Shown: positions 4,664 through 7,133 of the stretch, one piece after another
Layout of the letters: every line of letters starts with the position of its first letter
Numbering within the stretch: the stretch's first letter is position 1
NCBI GenBank assembly: GCA_016201185.1
Contig: JACQDG010000495.1
Location: forward strand, 1-7,133
DNA from: Acidobacteriota bacterium
Lineage (GTDB): Bacteria; Acidobacteriota; Terriglobia; Bryobacterales; JACQDG01
Reading direction: 5' to 3'
DNA: 7,133 nt
Position numbers and translations under genes: made by a program
The notes under the pieces: model-generated
The model's database searches: none
What the model saw: the letters and a program-made list of their open reading frames with translations, nothing else
What the model was told of the DNA's origin: nothing

Positions 4664-6579
4664 TTGGAGGGCACCTTGCGCATCTGCAGCGCGGTGAACA
4701 GTTGCAGGCCCTGGCCGTAGGAGACGCGGTAATCCTGCTCGCCGTGGATGACCAGGGTCGGGGTCTTGAAGTTGACGACCGATTCGGAGGGCGACCAACG
4801 GGCGTACATTTCGGGGTTCTCCCAGGGCATGCCCTTGAATTCCCAAATGGGGAACCACAGCTCCTCGGTCTCGAGATTGGCGCTGCGCAAATCGAAATCC
4901 CCGTCGTGGGAGACGAGGACTTTGAAGCGGTCGGTGTGGCCGAGGATCCAGTTGATCATGTAGCCGCCGTAAGAGGCGCCGGCGGCGGCCAGCCGGCCGC
5001 TGTCGACGTAGGGCTGTTTCTGCATGTAGTCGACGCCGCTCAGGATGTCCTCGTAGACCTTGCCGCCCCAGTCGCCGTTGATGCCGTCGATGAAGGCCTG
5101 GCCGAAGCCCGTGGAGCCGCGCGGGTTAGGCATGAAAACGATATAGCCGGCTCCGGCAAAGACCTGGGGGTTCCAGCGGTAGCTCCAGCTCTCGCCCCAG
5201 GCCTGCTGCGGGCCGCCGTGGATCCACACGAGCAGGGGGTATTTCCGCTTCGCGTCAAAGGCCGGCGGCCTGACGATCAGGCCCTGCACCTTGGCTCCTT
5301 CGGCGCCTTCATACCAAAACTCCTCGAGCGGCGAAGTGTGGTACTCCGTCAGCACCGCGTCGTTCAAATGGGTGAGCTTCACCGGTGCCCCGCCGGAAGA
5401 GGAGGCGCGAAACAGCTCCATGGGGCTGGAGCCACTGTGGCCGGAGTAGACCATGGTCTTGCCGTCGCGGGTCAACTGAATGTCGCCCAGGTGGGCGTCG
5501 CCGCCGACTGCCAGTCTCACCGCCCCGCCGCCCGCCGGAATGCTGTAGATCGACTCCCGCCCGCGGTCCTCGGCGGTGAAAAACAGGCGGCTCGAATCCG
5601 GCGACCAGGCGATGGAAGTGACCCAGCGGTCGAAGGATTCGGTCAGGTTGGTTACGACGCCGGTGGCCCGCTCGTGGAGCATCAGGCGATAGCGGTCGCT
5701 CTCATAGCCGGCGCGGAACTGGGCGCGGTAGGCGAGGTAGCGGCCGTCGGGTGAGTAGACGGGTGAGGTGTCGTCAGCGGGGTTGTTAGAGATTTTCTTG
5801 GGGGAGCCGCCCTCGATGGGGACCACGTGCAGCTCGTTATTGGTGCTTGTGGCCGGATTGTCATCCGGGTTGCGGATGAAGCACAGCTCCTTGCCGTCGG
5901 GGGATAGGCCGTAGCCGTCGGGGCCGCCGAGCTGGAACGTAGGGGCGTCGCGAGGGCCGGGAGTCAGGTCCCGCGCCACGCCGCCCTCCACAGGTATTGC
6001 AAAGATATGAGGACGGCGGCCATCGTCCCAGCGGTCCCAGTGGCGATACAGCAGCGAAGTGTACAGGCGGGCCTTCACCTTGCTCTTTGCCCGGGTTTCC
6101 AGGCGCGCCTTGTTGCAGGCCTCGTCGGGGCAATCGGGGAAGACGAAGCTGACGAAGGCCAGGTTTTTCCCGTCGGGCGAGAACAGCACGCCGGAAGCTT
6201 CGGTCGACAGGTTCGTCACTTGCTTCGGGTTGCGGCCGTCGGGATCCATCGTCCACACCTGCGAGGAGCCGGAGCGGTTGGAAACGAGCGCCAGGCGGCG
6301 GGAGTCGGGCGACCAGCGGGGCCGGGTGTTCGAAGCTCCTTCAGAAGTGATGCGGCGGGCCTCGCCGCCGGCCAGCGGGACGGTGTAGATGTGACTCGGG
6401 CGGGTGTTAGCCTCCAGGTCCACGGTTTCCACCGCGAAGACCACGGTTTTGCCGTTGGGGGAAAGTTGCGGGTCGGAGATGCGGGCCAGCTTCAATAATC
6501 CCTTGATATCAAATGGTTTTTTCTGCGCGTTGAGCGGAAGACAGCAGCAGGCCAGCAAGAGGAGGGTTGCGGGTCTCAT
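4561..6579 (-). CDS. Exported S9 prolyl oligopeptidase-family serine peptidase
   Basis: This 672-residue protein has a signal peptide (MRPATLLLLACCCLPLNA, probable cleavage before QKK), so it is likely periplasmic. An N-terminal seven-bladed propeller is suggested by seven spaced motifs of the type SPDGK (first at residues 40-44, then SPDSR, SPDGK, SPDGK, SPDGR, SPDSS, RDGK). The C-terminal alpha/beta-hydrolase domain has HGGPQ, the nucleophile in GASYGG (Ser536), the acid in HGEQD (Asp616) and the base in PDEGHW (His648), so the triad is intact. The family cleaves short peptides after proline or other residues, and a role in peptide scavenging is likely. An ATG at 6579 is preferred because the signal peptide begins there; its AAAAGG lies directly against the ATG. 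A TTG at 6642 would add 21 residues that look like leader DNA. Its 3' end is duplicated twice in the accessory region. Confidence 0.93.
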   Translation of the reverse strand: MRPATLLLLACCCLPLNAQKKPFDIKGLLKLARISDPQLSPNGKTVVFAVETVDLEANTRPSHIYTVPLAGGEARRITSEGASNTRPRWSPDSRRLALVSNRSGSSQVWTMDPDGRNPKQVTNLSTEASGVLFSPDGKNLAFVSFVFPDCPDEACNKARLETRAKSKVKARLYTSLLYRHWDRWDDGRRPHIFAIPVEGGVARDLTPGPRDAPTFQLGGPDGYGLSPDGKELCFIRNPDDNPATSTNNELHVVPIEGGSPKKISNNPADDTSPVYSPDGRYLAYRAQFRAGYESDRYRLMLHERATGVVTNLTESFDRWVTSIAWSPDSSRLFFTAEDRGRESIYSIPAGGGAVRLAVGGDAHLGDIQLTRDGKTMVYSGHSGSSPMELFRASSSGGAPVKLTHLNDAVLTEYHTSPLEEFWYEGAEGAKVQGLIVRPPAFDAKRKYPLLVWIHGGPQQAWGESWSYRWNPQVFAGAGYIVFMPNPRGSTGFGQAFIDGINGDWGGKVYEDILSGVDYMQKQPYVDSGRLAAAGASYGGYMINWILGHTDRFKVLVSHDGDFDLRSANLETEELWFPIWEFKGMPWENPEMYARWSPSESVVNFKTPTLVIHGEQDYRVSYGQGLQLFTALQMRKVPSKLLLFPDEGHWVLKPQNSLLWYQTVLGWLDQWLR

Positions 6580-6674
6580 CCTTTTGAATGTAACAAAAGC
6601 AGGGGATAGCTCGTGGAAGGGCGGAGCAACCGAGCGGGGCAAACAGGCATCACCCCAGAAATAAACATCGGCCC

Positions 6675-7133
6675 TTACGCCAGAAGCGGTTCGGTCGCCG
6701 CACGGACGGCCAGGGCCACCTGGTAAGGATTGCTCGTCTGTATGGCTGGGTCAAACAGCTCGACGGAGGCCGGGCCGGAAGACTTCTTTCGCCGCAGCGC
6801 TTCGACTATCCGCCGCAGGGGGGCAATGCCCTGTCCCGGAAGAACGCGATGCCGCTGCTGCAACTGCTCCCGGGGCGGATAGTCGGGCGTGTTCTCAAAG
6901 TGCAGGTGGTGGAGCTCGCCCGGGCGGAGCAGCTCCAGGTCCTCGAATTTGCTCACCCCACCCCAGAAGTGAAAGGTATCCATCATGACGCGGACGTTGG
7001 GATGGGCGGCTTCCCGCACCAGCTTCAGGGCGGTGGGCAGCGTGCCAACGAAGGTGGCGGTGCGGGTGAATTCAAGCATCAGCGCGATCCCGAAGGGGCG
7101 GGCCACCTCGCCGGCCTCGCGCAGGTTGTCGAC
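6675..7133 (-). CDS. Sugar isomerase/epimerase, xylose isomerase-like TIM barrel (partial, C-terminal)
   Basis: The frame runs in from the right edge and gives the last 152 residues. It contains the metal-site segments of the xylose isomerase-like/AP endonuclease-2 family: LMLEFTR (a glutamate), MMDTFHFW (Asp and His), then HLHFENTP, and SVELFDP with a final glutamate near the C-terminus. Members interconvert sugars or inositol derivatives through a divalent metal; the substrate here cannot be told. The frame has no stop up to the edge, so the start is outside the window. It is followed after 95 bp by the S9 gene on the same strand. That gap shows no strong terminator or promoter. Confidence 0.85.
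   Translation of the reverse strand, partial: VDNLREAGEVARPFGIALMLEFTRTATFVGTLPTALKLVREAAHPNVRVMMDTFHFWGGVSKFEDLELLRPGELHHLHFENTPDYPPREQLQQRHRVLPGQGIAPLRRIVEALRRKKSSGPASVELFDPAIQTSNPYQVALAVRAATEPLLA

Noticed and set aside
4522..5754. A 410-codon plus-strand open frame
   Set aside because: It is antisense to the S9 peptidase, whose triad and propeller motifs are intact; long antisense frames are common in GC-rich genes and this one shows no recognisable domain.
6580..6642. TTG at 6642 as the S9 start
   Set aside because: It would put 21 non-hydrophobic residues before an otherwise standard signal peptide; the ATG at 6579 is better.

Overview
The window looks like a GC-rich chromosome, most likely of an acidobacterium of the Solibacter/Bryobacter type. 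This rests on gene style only: a secreted matrixin-like protein paired with a small secreted protein, an exported S9 peptidase, and a sugar isomerase/epimerase. No marker gene confirms it. The core genes are on the minus strand: a partial sugar isomerase-like TIM barrel (6675-7133), an S9 prolyl oligopeptidase (4561-6579), a small secreted protein here called X (471-1016) and a partial secreted protease-like protein (1-467).

Between S9 and X lies about 3.4 kb of accessory DNA, transcribed on the plus strand and less GC-rich in samples. It holds three cassettes: TA1 (ribbon-helix-helix antitoxin plus RelE/ParE toxin, 1203-1695), TA2 (Phd/YefM-like antitoxin plus RelE-type toxin, 1894-2571), and a two-gene ATPase/TOPRIM module resembling a split OLD nuclease (2792-4532), a likely anti-phage system.

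The main discovery is how these cassettes are joined. Each one ends 5-28 bp from a minus-strand copy of the S9 C-terminal coding end: 7 codons plus stop after TA1 (1701-1724), 33 codons plus stop after TA2 (2600-2702), and the complete gene after the ATPase/TOPRIM pair. A scrap of the X gene start (1725-1765) lies between TA1 and TA2, fused in frame to the short S9 tail so that the pair reads as an 18-residue chimera. Every difference between the copies and the living genes is synonymous or an in-frame codon deletion, so the copies probably diverged inside working genes of relatives before arriving here. The simplest reading is that the S9-X junction is a hotspot where alternative alleles (S9-TA1-X, S9-TA2-X, S9-ATPase/TOPRIM-X) were stacked in tandem. 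No integrase or transposase is visible.

Smaller signals are a 28-bp near-perfect inverted repeat flanking TA1 (1110-1137 and 1780-1807), and two perfect TGTACA-centred palindromes 22 bp apart in the TA2 promoter, probably operators. No tRNA, rRNA or CRISPR array was seen, and no gene-free stretch exceeds 300 bp.
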